Assembly (NCBI RefSeq): GCF_000745855.1
Contig: NZ_JQKD01000044.1
Coordinates: forward strand, 1-41,245
Reading direction: 5' to 3'
Length of the DNA stretch: 41,245 bases
From: Xenophilus azovorans DSM 13620
Lineage (GTDB): Bacteria > Pseudomonadota > Gammaproteobacteria > Burkholderiales > Burkholderiaceae_C
The translations under genes and the position numbers were made by a program. Numbering within the stretch: the stretch's first letter is position 1; each line of letters opens with the position of its first letter. The notes under the pieces are model-generated. The model searched no databases. It was not told the origin of the DNA and saw only the letters and a program-made list of their open reading frames with translations. Below are positions 7,737 to 16,404 of the stretch, one piece after another.

Positions 7737-8714
7737 ATGCTCATCAACTGCGTCGCCTACCAGCACGGCCGCAAGCTGGCCGACATCGGCGTCGCCGACA
7801 TCCCCCGCCACCGGGGGCAGCCCGGCGTCTTCGTCTGGGTGGCGCTGCAGGACGCCACGGCCGAGGAGATGACCGCGCTGCAGAAGGCGCTCGGCCTGCA
7901 TCCGCTGGCGGTGGAGGACGCGCTCACCGGCCACCAACTGCCCAAGGTGGAGGAGTACGGCGACGCGCTCTTCGTGACGATGCACCTGCTCGACCTGGAC
8001 GGCGAGGGCGAGCGCCGGCGCCTGCGGGTGGGCGAGGTGAGCGTGTTCGCCGGGCCGGACTACCTGCTCTCGGTGCGCAGCCGCAGCACGCAGAGCCTGG
8101 CGCGGGTGCGCGAGCGCTGCGAGCGCGAGCCCGACCTGCTGGCGCACGGCCCGGGCTTCGTGCTCTATGCGCTGATGGACGAGGTGGTGGACCGCTATTT
8201 CCCCTTCATCGAGCGGCTGGAGGACGAGATCGAGGCGATCGAGAAGACCATCTTCACCCAGGACGCGGGCCGCCAGACGGTGCAGCGGCTGTACGGCCTG
8301 AAGCGCCGGCTGCGCGTGCTCAAGCACGCGGTGGCGCCGCTGCTGGAGGCGGCCGGCCGGCTCTACGGCGGCCGCGTGCCGCCGCTGTGCCTGGGCGTGC
8401 AGGACTACTTCCGCGACGTGGTGGACCACCTGCTGCGCATCAACGGCTCGGTCGAGACCATCCGCGAGGGCATCACCACGGCGATCCAGGTGAACCTGTC
8501 GCTGGTCACCATCGAGGACGGCGAGGTGACCAAGCGGCTGGCGGCCTGGGCGGCGGTCTTCGCGGTGTGCACCGCCTTTGCCGGCGTGTGGGGCATGAAC
8601 TTCGAGTTCATGCCGGAGCTGAAATGGCACTTCGGCTACCCGGCGGCGCTGGGGCTGATGGCGTCGGTATGCGGGGTGCTGTACTGGCGCTTCCGCAAGG
8701 CGGGCTGGCTGTGA
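7737..8714 (+). CDS. corA: CorA-like Mg2+/Co2+ transporter
   Basis: 325 residues, the usual CorA length. The N-terminal two thirds is the cytoplasmic alpha/beta funnel domain (WVALQDATAEEM, HPLAVEDAL, PKVEEYGDALFVTMHLL) followed by the long stalk helix (FIERLEDEIEAIEKTIF). Two C-terminal membrane helices flank the selectivity motif GMN (about residues 285-287, within AGVWGMNFEFMPEL). This is the pore signature of pentameric divalent-cation channels. The ATG at 7737 gives MLINCVAYQ, typical for Burkholderiales members; no strong ribosome site is visible. The final TGA overlaps the GTG of the amidohydrolase (GTGA), so the two genes are likely co-translated although their roles look unrelated. 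Cation preference cannot be read from sequence. Confidence 0.93.
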   Translation: MLINCVAYQHGRKLADIGVADIPRHRGQPGVFVWVALQDATAEEMTALQKALGLHPLAVEDALTGHQLPKVEEYGDALFVTMHLLDLDGEGERRRLRVGEVSVFAGPDYLLSVRSRSTQSLARVRERCEREPDLLAHGPGFVLYALMDEVVDRYFPFIERLEDEIEAIEKTIFTQDAGRQTVQRLYGLKRRLRVLKHAVAPLLEAAGRLYGGRVPPLCLGVQDYFRDVVDHLLRINGSVETIREGITTAIQVNLSLVTIEDGEVTKRLAAWAAVFAVCTAFAGVWGMNFEFMPELKWHFGYPAALGLMASVCGVLYWRFRKAGWL

Positions 8715-9919
8715 GCCGCGCCCTGCTGGTGCGCGACGTCCGCCCCCACGGCGCGGCGCCGGTCGACGTGCTGGTGCAGGGCGGCCGCATCGCCGCCGTC
8801 GGCCCCGGCCTGGCCGCGCCGCCCGGCGCACGGGTGGAGGAGGGCGGCGGCGCCTTGCTGCTGCCCGGCCTGGTCGAAAGCCACACGCACCTGGACAAGA
8901 CGCTCTGGGGCTTGCCCTGGTACCGCAACGAGGTCGGCTCGCGGCTCACGGACAAGATCGACAACGAGCGCGCCTTCCGCGCCGGCAGCGGCCACGACGC
9001 CGCCGTGCAGTCGATGGCGCTGGCCCGCGCCTTCCTGGCGGCCGGCACCACGCGCATCCGCACGCACGTGGACATCGACACGCAGGCCGGCCTGCAGCAC
9101 CTCGAAGGCGTGCAGCGCACGCAGGCGGCGCTGGCGCCCTGGCAGCAGATCCAGACCGTGGCCTTCCCGCAGTCGGGCCTGCTCGGCCGGCCCGGCACGG
9201 CGGAACTGCTCGATGCCGCCCTGGCCGCCGGCGCCGACGTGCTCGGCGGCCTGGACCCCTGCGCCATCGACGGCGACCCGGTGCGCTCGCTCGATGTGCT
9301 CTTCGGTTTGGCCGACAAGCACGGCAAGCCGCTGGACATCCACCTGCACGAGCCCGGCGCGATGGGCGCCTTCTCGCTCGGCCTGATCCTCGACCGCACC
9401 GCGGCGCTGGGCCTGCAGGGCCGCGTGGCCGTCAGCCATGCCTTCTGCCTGGGCGAGCTGCCGGCGGCCGAGTGCAACGCGCTGCTGGCGCGCATCGCGG
9501 CGCTGGGCGTGGTGCTGGTCACCAGCGCGCCGCCCTCGCGGCCGGTGCCGCCGCTCATGGCCTGCCGCGCCGCGGGCATCGCCGTGGCCGGCGGCAACGA
9601 CGGCATCCGCGACACCTGGACCCCCTACGGCACGCCCGACATGCTGGAGCGCGCCATGCTCATCGGCCTGCGCTACAACCTGCGCCGCGACGACGAGATC
9701 GACGTGGCCTTGGACTGCGTGACGCGCGCCGGTGCGCTGGCCTGCGGCTTCGAGCGTCACGGCCTGGTGCCCGGCGACCGGGCCGACCTGGTGCTGCTCG
9801 ACGCGCAGACCGTCGCGCACGCCGTGGTGGCGCGGCCGCCGCGGCGGCTGGTGGTGGCGGGCGGGCAGGTGGTGGCGCGCGGCGGCGCACTGCTGCCCGG
9901 CCTGCCGGGCGCCGGATAA
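8711..9919 (+). CDS. Cytosine-deaminase-like amidohydrolase
   Basis: 402 residues starting with GTG that overlaps the corA stop by 4 nt. The metal-dependent amidohydrolase TIM barrel is clear: [12 protein letters not shown] (metal HxH, residues near 57-61), [28 protein letters not shown] and [13 protein letters not shown] with the metal Asp. Strands at both ends form the small beta-sandwich ([31 protein letters not shown]). The HTHLDK motif and overall order match the CodA/isocytosine-deaminase-like subgroup, which hydrolyses exocyclic amines of pyrimidines or triazines. The substrate is not fixed by sequence; N-acyl or s-triazine compounds are alternatives. It precedes dapF by 7 nt, its TAA stop forming part of dapF's possible -10 box. 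Confidence 0.85.
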   Translation: MSRALLVRDVRPHGAAPVDVLVQGGRIAAVGPGLAAPPGARVEEGGGALLLPGLVESHTHLDKTLWGLPWYRNEVGSRLTDKIDNERAFRAGSGHDAAVQSMALARAFLAAGTTRIRTHVDIDTQAGLQHLEGVQRTQAALAPWQQIQTVAFPQSGLLGRPGTAELLDAALAAGADVLGGLDPCAIDGDPVRSLDVLFGLADKHGKPLDIHLHEPGAMGAFSLGLILDRTAALGLQGRVAVSHAFCLGELPAAECNALLARIAALGVVLVTSAPPSRPVPPLMACRAAGIAVAGGNDGIRDTWTPYGTPDMLERAMLIGLRYNLRRDDEIDVALDCVTRAGALACGFERHGLVPGDRADLVLLDAQTVAHAVVARPPRRLVVAGGQVVARGGALLPGLPGAG

Positions 9920-9920
9920 T
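9915..9920 (+). promoter_or_regulatory. Candidate -10 box of a leaderless promoter for dapF
   Basis: GATAAT ends 6 nt before the dapF ATG and no Shine-Dalgarno is visible, the same layout as for the NUDIX-MBL gene and lpxC. The TAA inside the box is also the stop codon of the preceding gene, so coincidence is possible. No clear -35 was found. Confidence 0.35.
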
Positions 9921-9926
9921 CCCGCC

Positions 9927-10805
9927 ATGCGAATCCGCTTCACCAAGATGCAGGGCGCGGGCAACGACTTCGTCGTGCTCGACGAGACGAAGGGCCCGCT
10001 GGGCCTCTCGCCCGGGCAGTACCGCTTCCTGGCCGACCGGCACTTCGGCGTCGGCGCGGACCAGATCCTCAGCGTGCGTCCGGCCACGGCCGAGGGCATC
10101 GACTTCCAGTACGTCATCCACAACGCCGACGGCGGCGAGGTCGAGCAGTGCGGCAACGGCGCGCGCTGTTTCCTGCGCTTCGTGCGCGAGCAGGGGCTGA
10201 CCGACAAGGACGTGGTGCGGGTGCAGACCCTCTCGGGCGTGATCGCGCCGCGCATGAACGCCGACGGCCGCGTCACCGTGGACATGGGCGCGCCCGTCTT
10301 CGAGCCGGCGCGCGTGCCCTTCGACACCGCCGGGCTGGACCCGCGGCCCGAGGGCGGCTGGCAGACCTGGCACCTGGCCCTGTCCACCGAGGCCGAGGGC
10401 GCCATCGTCGCCGTGGCCGTGCTGTCGATGGGCAACCCGCACGCGGTGCAGGTGGTGGACGACATCGAGACCGCCCCGGTGGCCGAACAGGGCCCGCTGA
10501 TCGAGCACCACCCGCGCTTCCCGCAGCGCGTGAACGCCGGCTTCCTGCAGGTGGTGGACCGCAGCCATGCGCGGCTGCGCGTGTACGAGCGCGGCGCCGG
10601 CGAGACGCTGGCCTGCGGCACCGGCGCCTGCGCGGCCGTGGTGGCGGGCATCCGCCTGGGCCGCTTCGACCGCCGCGTCGACGTCGAGACGCGCGGCGGC
10701 ATCCTCACCATCGAGTGGGCCGGCGGCGCGTCCGACCCGGTCTTCATGACCGGCCCGGCCGTCACCGTGTTCTCCGGCGAGATCGACGTGCCCGAGGGCA
10801 TCTGA
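9927..10805 (+). CDS. dapF: Diaminopimelate epimerase
   Basis: 292 residues. DapF converts LL- to meso-diaminopimelate, used for lysine and as the MurE substrate made later in this window. The two catalytic cysteines are present: Cys75 in EQCGNGARC and the second near residue 230 in [14 protein letters not shown]. The opening [20 protein letters not shown] and the internal HNADGGE, MGNPHAV and ERGAGET motifs are all standard. The two halves repeat the same fold. The order dapF, (lipoprotein), DUF484, xerC is the classic proteobacterial arrangement with one extra gene inserted. ATG at 9927 is fixed by the conserved N-terminus. Confidence 0.97.
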   Translation: MRIRFTKMQGAGNDFVVLDETKGPLGLSPGQYRFLADRHFGVGADQILSVRPATAEGIDFQYVIHNADGGEVEQCGNGARCFLRFVREQGLTDKDVVRVQTLSGVIAPRMNADGRVTVDMGAPVFEPARVPFDTAGLDPRPEGGWQTWHLALSTEAEGAIVAVAVLSMGNPHAVQVVDDIETAPVAEQGPLIEHHPRFPQRVNAGFLQVVDRSHARLRVYERGAGETLACGTGACAAVVAGIRLGRFDRRVDVETRGGILTIEWAGGASDPVFMTGPAVTVFSGEIDVPEGI

Positions 10806-10826
10806 GCGCCTGAGCGTCTTCCGCCC

Positions 10827-11354
10827 ATGCGCCGCCTGCCCCTGCGCAAGCTCCTGCTGGTCGCTGCCCTGGGCGCGACGCTGGCGCTGGCCGGCTGCTT
10901 CTGGCTGGCGCTGCGCACGCGCACGCTGGACGCCGGCGCGATGGAGCCCTTCGCCTCCGTCGTCGGCCGCGACCTGCCGCTGCTGCGCGAGGTACGCATC
11001 GTGCGCACCCGCGCGCCCGACGTGATCGAGCGGCCCTTCCGCCTGATCGCGGACCCGCGGCAGCCGGCGTCCGACGACGAGCCGGCGCCCATCGCCGTCC
11101 CCGCGGGCACCGTGGTGCGCTTCGACGCGGCGCGGCTGGTGCGCGGCGGCGTGAGCGGCGCGACGCATCCCGTCTTGCTGGGCACGCTGCGCCTGGGCGA
11201 CACGGCCTACCCGCTTGAATACAGTTGGGGGGAGCGGCGCTTCCTGGACGCCGAAGGCCGGGTGTCGCAAGGCCCCCCGCTGCGCTTCCTCTTTCCGCTG
11301 GCGCCCTGGCAGCAGGCGGCCGATCCGACGATCCACACCTTCCCGGAACCATGA
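10827..11354 (+). CDS. Small putative lipoprotein
   Basis: 175 residues. The N-terminus has three Arg, a hydrophobic Leu/Ala core and lipobox LAGC at about residue 24, so export and lipidation are likely. No known domain is recognised in the rest, which has short beta-like stretches (REVRIVRTRAPDVIERPFRLIA; GTVVRFDAARLVRGG). The stop TGA overlaps the ATG of the DUF484 gene (ATGA), tying it to the dapF-DUF484-xerC operon. It lies 21 nt after dapF with no obvious ribosome site. Function unknown; presence inside this operon suggests a housekeeping rather than acquired role. Confidence 0.7.
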   Translation: MRRLPLRKLLLVAALGATLALAGCFWLALRTRTLDAGAMEPFASVVGRDLPLLREVRIVRTRAPDVIERPFRLIADPRQPASDDEPAPIAVPAGTVVRFDAARLVRGGVSGATHPVLLGTLRLGDTAYPLEYSWGERRFLDAEGRVSQGPPLRFLFPLAPWQQAADPTIHTFPEP

Positions 11355-12019
11355 ACCCGATCACCGAAGACGACATCGCCAACTACCTCGCCAACACGCC
11401 CGACTTCTTCGAGCGCCACGCGCAGCTGCTGGCCCAGGTGCAGCTCACCAGCCCGCACGGCAGCCGCGCCGTCAGCCTGCAGGAACGGCAGGCCGAGATG
11501 CTGCGCGACAAGATCAAGGCGCTGGAGCACCGGATCATCGAGATGGTGCGCGCCGGCACCGAGAACGTCGTCACCGCCGACCGCCTGCAGCGCTGGACGC
11601 GCGACCTGCTCACCTGGCGCGACCCGCGCGGCCTGCCCTGGGAGATCATCAACGGCCTGCACACCCAGTTCATGGTGCCGCAGACCGGCATCAAGCTGTG
11701 GGACCTGGACCCGGCCTACGCCGACGAGAGCTATGCGCAGAACGTGAGCGACGACCTCAAGGCCCTCACCGAATCGCTGACCACGCCCTACGTCGGCCTG
11801 AACTCCGGCTTCGAGGCGGCGTCGTGGCTCAACGACCCGCAGCAGGCCGTCTCGCTGGCGCTGGTGCCGCTGCGCGCCGAGCCCGGCCAGGGCGCCTTCG
11901 GCCTGCTGGTGCTGGCCTCGCCCGATGCCCAGCGCTATCACGCCGACATGGGCACCGACTTCCTGGAGCGCATCGCGCAGCTCGCCGCGGCGGCGCTCAC
12001 CCGGCTGCGCGCCGCTTGA
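11351..12019 (+). CDS. DUF484 family protein
   Basis: 222 residues. The start MNPITEDDIANYLANTPDFFERHAQLL and the following LTSPHGSRAVSLQERQAEMLRDKIKALEHRI helix are the hallmark of DUF484, a GAF-like fold protein of unknown function found next to dapF and xerC in many proteobacteria. A coiled helix (about residues 38-68) separates the N-terminal hairpin from the GAF-like part (LALVPLRAEPGQGAFGLLVLASPDAQRYH). ATGA overlap with the lipoprotein before it and TTGA overlap with the DUF218 gene after it show translational coupling on both sides. The family assignment is secure. Confidence 0.9.
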   Translation: MNPITEDDIANYLANTPDFFERHAQLLAQVQLTSPHGSRAVSLQERQAEMLRDKIKALEHRIIEMVRAGTENVVTADRLQRWTRDLLTWRDPRGLPWEIINGLHTQFMVPQTGIKLWDLDPAYADESYAQNVSDDLKALTESLTTPYVGLNSGFEAASWLNDPQQAVSLALVPLRAEPGQGAFGLLVLASPDAQRYHADMGTDFLERIAQLAAAALTRLRAA

Positions 12020-12624
12020 AGCCGCGCCGGGCCGCCGCGCTGCTGCTCGCCCTGGGGCTCGCGGGGTGGGGCGGGATGGCCCTCGTGGTCGCGCGCCACG
12101 GCGAGGCGGCCCTGCGCCATCCGCCCGCGCGCCCCGCCGACGCCGCGCTGGTGCTGGGCAACCGCGCCTGGCTCGACGGCGCCCCCAACCCCTGCCTGGC
12201 CTCGCGCGTCGAGGCGGCCGTGGCGCTGGCCCGCGGCGGCCTGGTGCGCCAGCTCGTGATGAGCGGCGGCGAGGACAGCGAGGACGGCCGCATCGAGGCC
12301 GACGAGATGGAAGGCATGGCCCGGGCGGCCGGCTACGCCGGCGCGGTGCTGCGCGAGCGCGCCTCGCAGTCCACGCGCGAGAACCTGCGCCTGGCCTGGC
12401 CGCTGCTGGTGGACGCCGGCGTGCGCAGCGTCATCGTCGTCACCGAGCCGGGCCACCTCTGGCGCACCGAGCGGCTGGCCCGCGCCAGCGGCTTCGACCG
12501 CGCCTTCGACGTGCAGTACGCCGCCACCCCTGTTGCCTGCCGGCGCAGCGCCTGGCGCGCCGTGCAGGCGGTGCTGCGCGAGCCGCTGGCCATCGTCCAC
12601 AATGCCCTGCATGGCCATTTCTGA
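12016..12624 (+). CDS. DUF218 (YdcF/SanA/ElyC-like) membrane-anchored protein
   Basis: 202 residues. The only sensible start is the TTG at 12016, which overlaps the TGA of the DUF484 gene (TTGA) and puts an N-terminal hydrophobic anchor (about residues 7-30) in frame. The DUF218 motifs follow: AALVLGNRAWLDGAPNPCLASRVEAA, LVMSGGEDSEDGRIEADEM, ERASQSTRENL and VIVVTEPGHLWRTERLAR. Members such as ElyC and SanA affect cell-envelope integrity, and ElyC has been linked to lipid-carrier use for envelope polymers. Such a role would suit this neighbourhood but is inference. The gene overlaps the start of xerC by 14 nt, so it sits as an extra member of the DUF484-xerC pair. Confidence 0.85.
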   Translation: MKPRRAAALLLALGLAGWGGMALVVARHGEAALRHPPARPADAALVLGNRAWLDGAPNPCLASRVEAAVALARGGLVRQLVMSGGEDSEDGRIEADEMEGMARAAGYAGAVLRERASQSTRENLRLAWPLLVDAGVRSVIVVTEPGHLWRTERLARASGFDRAFDVQYAATPVACRRSAWRAVQAVLREPLAIVHNALHGHF

Positions 12625-13561
12625 CGCCGATGTTGATGCCGATGCGGCGCTGATCGAGCGCTACCTGGCGCATCAGCGCGTGCAGCGCCGGCTGGCCGAA
12701 CGCACCACCGAGCTGTACGCCGTGCACCTGGCCGACCTGGCGCGGCGCGCGCAGGAGGCGGGCCTGGCGCTGGCGCAGGTGCAGCCGGCCCAGGTGCGCC
12801 GCTGGATGGCCCAACTGCACGCCGCCGGCCATGCGCCGCGCGGCATCGCGCTGGTGCTGTCGTGCTGGCGCGGCTTCTACCGCTGGCTGGGCCACGAGGG
12901 CCGGATCGCCGCCAACCCGGTGCAGGACGTGCACGCGCCCAAGGCCGCCCGCCCGCTGCCCAAGGCGCTGGGCGTGGACGACGCCGTGCGCCTGGCCGAG
13001 CACCGCGATCCCGAGGCCGACCCGTGGACCGCCGCGCGCGACGCGGCCATCGTCGAGCTGCTCTACGGCTGCGGCCTGCGCGTGAGCGAACTGGTGGGGC
13101 TGGACCTGCAGCCCGGCAAGGAGGCGAAGGGCTGGGTCGACCTGGAGGCCGGCGAGGCCAGCGTGCTGGGCAAGGGCGGCAAGCGCCGCGCCGTGCCGGT
13201 GGGCGGCAAGGCGGCCGAGGCGCTGCGCGCCTGGCTGGCGGTGCGCGGCGAGGCGGCCGGCAGCGCGGGCGCGGCGGCCCTGTTCATCGGCGCGCGCGGC
13301 GCCCGCCTGTCGGCCCAGGCGGTGTGGAAGCTGCTGCGCGCGCGCAGCCTGCGCGCCGGCCTGGCGGCGCCGGTGCACCCGCACATGTTGCGCCACTCCT
13401 TCGCCAGCCACGTCCTGCAGTCCAGCGGCGACCTGCGCGCGGTGCAGGAACTGCTGGGCCACGCCAGCATCGCCACCACCCAGGTCTACACCCGGCTCGA
13501 CTTCCAGCACCTGGCGCGCGCCTACGACGCGGCGCATCCTCGCGCCAAGCTCAAGAAATGA
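12611..13561 (+). CDS. xerC: Tyrosine recombinase XerC
   Basis: 316 residues. With XerD it resolves chromosome dimers at dif during division. The N-terminal SAM-like DNA-binding domain spans about residues 12-100. The C-terminal catalytic domain has all expected residues: Arg157 (GCGLRVSEL), Lys188 (LGKGGKRR), His258 and Arg261 (HPHMLRHSF), His284 (LGHASIATT) and nucleophile Tyr293 (QVYTRLD). XerC rather than XerD or an integrase is chosen because of the dapF-DUF484-xerC gene order. ATG at 12611 lies within the end of the DUF218 gene, a 14-nt overlap. A CACAAT box 7 nt upstream of the ATG could supply a separate start site, but this is weak. Confidence 0.95.
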   Translation: MAISDADVDADAALIERYLAHQRVQRRLAERTTELYAVHLADLARRAQEAGLALAQVQPAQVRRWMAQLHAAGHAPRGIALVLSCWRGFYRWLGHEGRIAANPVQDVHAPKAARPLPKALGVDDAVRLAEHRDPEADPWTAARDAAIVELLYGCGLRVSELVGLDLQPGKEAKGWVDLEAGEASVLGKGGKRRAVPVGGKAAEALRAWLAVRGEAAGSAGAAALFIGARGARLSAQAVWKLLRARSLRAGLAAPVHPHMLRHSFASHVLQSSGDLRAVQELLGHASIATTQVYTRLDFQHLARAYDAAHPRAKLKK

Positions 13562-13567
13562 AATACC

Positions 13568-13635
13568 GCTCCCACGCTTCGCACGTCGTGTCGTCGTTGC
13601 CCCCCGAGGGGGCGCTTCAGCGCCCACGGGCGGCC
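13568..13635 (-). repeat. Palindromic repeat, family A, between xerC and rlmI
   Basis: Read on the minus strand this 68-nt stretch follows the same order of blocks as the two elements inside murD (29900 and 30257): a GGCCGCCC block, the C-run/G-run hairpin CCCCCTCGGGGGG, a GACACGACGTGC block and AGCGTGGGAGC. Spacers between blocks have diverged. Orientation is opposite to the murD copies. It lies entirely between genes here. Confidence 0.75.
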
Positions 13636-13649
13636 GGGCGGCGCTGAAG

Positions 13650-14852
13650 ATGAAGACCCTGCGCCTGAAGCCCGGCAAGGAGCGCTCGCTCCTGCGCCGC
13701 CACCCGTGGGTGTTCGACGCCGCCATCGCCAAGGGCGGCGGCGACCCGGGCGAGACGGTGCGCGTCGAATCGCACGACGGCCGCTTCCTGGCCTGGGCGG
13801 CGTGCAGCCCGCACTCGAAGATCCGCGCGCGGGCCTGGAGCTTCGACGAGGTGCAGCGCATCGACGCCGCCTTCCTGGCGGGGCGGGTGGCCCGCGCCGT
13901 GCAGGCCCGGGCGCTGTTCGGCATCGACAGCGACGGCGTGCGGCTGGTGCACGGCGAGGCCGACGGGCTGCCGGGCCTGATCGTGGACCGTTATGGCGAC
14001 ACGCTGGCGGCGCAGTTCCTCTCGGCCGGCGCCGAGCGCTGGAAAGGCGCGCTGGCCGACGCGCTGCTCGCGGCCACCGGGCTGGACAGGCTCTATGAAC
14101 GCTCCGACGCCAGCGGCCGCGAGCGCGAGGGGCTGCCGCCGGCCATCGGCTGGCTGCGCGGCAACGGCGCCACCGAACTGGCGATCCGCGAGCACGGCTG
14201 GCGCCTGACGCTGGACGTCGCCACCGGCCACAAGACCGGCTTCTACCTCGACCAGCGCGACAGCCGCCGCCGCTTCTCGGAGCTGGCCCGGCTGCGGCAT
14301 TTCCGCAGCGTGCTGAACTGCTATTGCTACACCGGCGGCTTCACCGTCGCGGCGGCCCACGGGCTGGCGGCGGCGGGCGCGCTCGAGGGCGCGGAACTGG
14401 TCTCGGTCGATTCCTCGCGCCCGGCGCTGGAGCGGGCCGAGGCGCACCTGGGGCTCAATGGCCTGGCGGGCGCGAAGGCCGAATTCCTCGATGCCGACGT
14501 CAACGCCACCCTGCGCCGCTTCATCGACGAGGGCCGGCGCTTCGACGCCATCGTGCTCGACCCGCCCAAGTTCGCGCCCACCGTGGCCCATGCCGAGCGC
14601 GCCGCCCGCGCCTACAAGGACATCAACCGCCTGGCCTTCAAGCTGCTGCCGCCGGGCGGCGTGCTGCTCACCTTCTCGTGCTCGGGCGGCATCTCGGCCG
14701 ACCTGTTCCACAAGATCGTGGCCTCCGCCGGCATCGACGCCGGGGTGGACGGCTACATCGCCGAGCGCCTGGGTGCCGCGCCCGACCACCCGATGACCAT
14801 CGAGTTCCCCGAGGGCGAGTACCTCAAGGGGCTGGTGGTGGTGCGCAAGTAG
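13650..14852 (+). CDS. rlmI: RlmI-like 23S rRNA (cytosine-C5) methyltransferase
   Basis: 400 residues. The N-terminal PUA-type domain (MKTLRLKPGKERSLLRRHPWVF ... GLPGLIVDRYGD) is followed by a class I methyltransferase: the SAM-binding LNCYCYTGGFTVAAA with acidic SVDSSRPALERA, then LDPPKFAP (about residue 304) and the catalytic-type Cys of FSCSGG (about residue 344). This matches RlmI, which makes m5C1962 in 23S rRNA in E. coli; the related RlmK/L or YccW names describe the same architecture. The C-terminus EYLKGLVVVRK is typical. It stands alone between xerC and the CobW gene, with a family A repeat just upstream and no strong ribosome site. Confidence 0.88.
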   Translation: MKTLRLKPGKERSLLRRHPWVFDAAIAKGGGDPGETVRVESHDGRFLAWAACSPHSKIRARAWSFDEVQRIDAAFLAGRVARAVQARALFGIDSDGVRLVHGEADGLPGLIVDRYGDTLAAQFLSAGAERWKGALADALLAATGLDRLYERSDASGREREGLPPAIGWLRGNGATELAIREHGWRLTLDVATGHKTGFYLDQRDSRRRFSELARLRHFRSVLNCYCYTGGFTVAAAHGLAAAGALEGAELVSVDSSRPALERAEAHLGLNGLAGAKAEFLDADVNATLRRFIDEGRRFDAIVLDPPKFAPTVAHAERAARAYKDINRLAFKLLPPGGVLLTFSCSGGISADLFHKIVASAGIDAGVDGYIAERLGAAPDHPMTIEFPEGEYLKGLVVVRK

Positions 14853-14910
14853 CCTGCCAGCCGGCCGGCGGCGGAGAAACCGCGCGCCGGCAGGGCTGCG
14901 GCGGCGGGCC

Positions 14911-14916
14911 TAAACT
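14911..14916 (+). promoter_or_regulatory. Candidate -10 box before the CobW-type gene
   Basis: TAAACT lies 37 nt before the CobW ATG in the 101-nt gap after rlmI. A CCTGCC/GGCAGG inverted repeat (about 14853-14895) precedes it and could end rlmI transcription, but there is no T-run. A GGAG ribosome site at 14942-14945 suits the ATG at 14954. No Zur-like operator was recognised. Confidence 0.35.
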
Positions 14917-14953
14917 TTCCGCCCTTTCCCCGCAGATCCCCGGAGCATCTCCC

Positions 14954-16015
14954 ATGGCCCTCATCCCCGCCACCATCCTCACCGGCTTCCTCGGCTCGGG
15001 CAAGACCACGCTGCTCAAGCGGGTGCTCACCGAGGCCCACGGCCAGAAGATCGCCGTGATCGAGAACGAGTTCGGCGAGGAGAACATCGACTCGGACATC
15101 CTCGTCACCGAGTCCAAGGAGCAGATCGTCCAGATGAGCAACGGCTGCATCTGCTGCACCATCCGCGAGGACCTGCGCGAGACGCTGCAGCTGCTGGCCG
15201 CCAAGAAGCGCAAGGGCCTGCTGGACTTCGAGCGCGTGGTGATCGAGACCACCGGCCTGGCCGACCCCGGCCCGGTGGCGCAGACCTTCTTCATGGACGA
15301 CGAGATCGCCGAGAGCTACCTGCTGGACTCCATCCTGACCCTGGTGGACGCCAAGCACGCCGCCCAGCAGCTCAACGACCGGCAGGAGGCGCGCCGCCAG
15401 GTGGGCTTCGCCGACCAGATCTTCGTCAGCAAGACCGACCTGGTGAGCGAGGAGGAGGCCGACGCGCTGATCCATCGCCTCAAGCACATGAACCCGCGCG
15501 CGCCGATCGAGAAGGTGCACTTCGGCGAGGTGCCGCTCGCCAAGGTGTTCGACCTGCGCGGCTTCAACCTCAACGCCAAGCTGGACATCGACCCCGACTT
15601 CCTCAAGGAAGACGAGCACGAGCACCACCACCATGACCACGACCATGCGCACGGCGAGCACTGCGACCACCCCTCGCACCAGCACGAGCACGGGCATGGC
15701 CACCACCATCATCACGACGACGACGTCAAGAGCTTCGTCTACAAGGCCGACCGCCCCTTCGATCCCGCCCGGCTGGAGGACTTCCTGGGCGCCGTCGTCA
15801 ACATCTACGGCCCGCGCATGCTGCGCTACAAGGGCGTGCTCGACATGAAGGGCACCGCGCGCAAGGTGATCTTCCAGGGCGTGCACCAGCTCATGGGCAG
15901 CGACCTGGGCCCCGAGTGGGCCGAGGGCGAACCGCGCATCAGCCGCATGGTCTTCATCGGCATCGACCTGCCGCGCGACATCCTGGAGCAGGGCCTGGAC
16001 CAGTGCCTGACCTGA
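14954..16015 (+). CDS. CobW/COG0523 family GTPase (metallochaperone type)
   Basis: 353 residues. The G3E GTPase motifs are present: Walker A GFLGSGKTT (residues 11-19), the metal-binding CICC (Cys65, Cys67, Cys68 in SNGCICCTI), ETTGLADP and the base-recognition SKTD in place of NKxD. Between the GTPase and the C-terminal CobW_C domain is a His-rich linker (about residues 219-256) with more than 20 His mixed with Asp and Glu, a likely metal-buffering segment. The C-terminal domain contains RMLRYKGVLDMKG and a GEPRISRMVFIG strand. Members such as YjiA, ZigA and ZNG1 deliver zinc or other metals; here the metal is inferred. It lies upstream of dksA with a separate leader, so co-regulation is not shown. 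Confidence 0.92.
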   Translation: MALIPATILTGFLGSGKTTLLKRVLTEAHGQKIAVIENEFGEENIDSDILVTESKEQIVQMSNGCICCTIREDLRETLQLLAAKKRKGLLDFERVVIETTGLADPGPVAQTFFMDDEIAESYLLDSILTLVDAKHAAQQLNDRQEARRQVGFADQIFVSKTDLVSEEEADALIHRLKHMNPRAPIEKVHFGEVPLAKVFDLRGFNLNAKLDIDPDFLKEDEHEHHHHDHDHAHGEHCDHPSHQHEHGHGHHHHHDDDVKSFVYKADRPFDPARLEDFLGAVVNIYGPRMLRYKGVLDMKGTARKVIFQGVHQLMGSDLGPEWAEGEPRISRMVFIGIDLPRDILEQGLDQCLT

Positions 16016-16173
16016 CCACCCCCAGCCTGCGCGGACTTCGTTCCGCTCCGGCAACCCCCTGCGAGGGGGCACATCCTGCGGCCCGGCCGAGCGCGGGGTC
16101 CCCGCGAAGCCTGTTTCGTGGGGTGCTTCGGTTCCGCGGATGTTCCCGCATGGCCTGCTCCGCGGCCTTCTGA
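16016..16173 (+). repeat. Dispersed palindromic repeat, family B, copy 2
   Basis: Immediately after the CobW stop. It matches the minus strand of 6084-6201 over both ends but carries an extra internal segment of roughly 45 nt (about 16093-16135) with its own GCGGGGTCCCCGC palindrome. The two ends are better conserved than the centre. Together with the leader that follows, it fills the 389-nt gene-free gap 16016-16404. Confidence 0.85.
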
Positions 16174-16404
16174 CGAGAGACGCAGGCGCGGGCCGCGCTG
16201 GAGACTTTCTCTATACAATCGCGCGCCTGTTTGGGACCCCCCTGGCCGCATCCCGCGGCCGGGCCGGTGTTCCGGCGACGTCCGGCATGCGCCCGGCCTC
16301 CCGGTTTCGGCGGTATAACCATCAGCCGCCGCCACCGGGGCCTTGCGCACCGGCGGCAGCGGCCCCTCGGGCCCCCACCAGTGCCCTTGGGAGGAGACCA
16401 CCCC
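16174..16404 (+). promoter_or_regulatory. dksA promoter and long GC-rich leader
   Basis: Two near-consensus -10 boxes are visible: TATACAAT at 16212-16219 and TATAAC at 16314-16319; neither has a clear -35. From the first, a leader of about 180 nt would precede dksA. It includes a perfect hairpin GGCCGC-ATCCC-GCGGCC (16244-16260) and further GC-rich inverted segments. The ribosome site GGGAGGAG (16389-16396) lies 8 nt before the GTG. A long structured leader would fit post-transcriptional control of dksA, but I see no known riboswitch pattern. Confidence 0.5.

Noticed and set aside
5708-8710. Long plus-strand open frame running into the amidohydrolase gene
   Set aside because: Only the part from the GTG at 8711 has amidohydrolase motifs; the upstream part mirrors the M48 and YjgN genes and overlaps corA.
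15614-15728. CAC/CAT-rich stretch as a nucleotide repeat array
   Set aside because: It encodes the His-rich metal-binding linker of the CobW GTPase, and the spacing is irregular.
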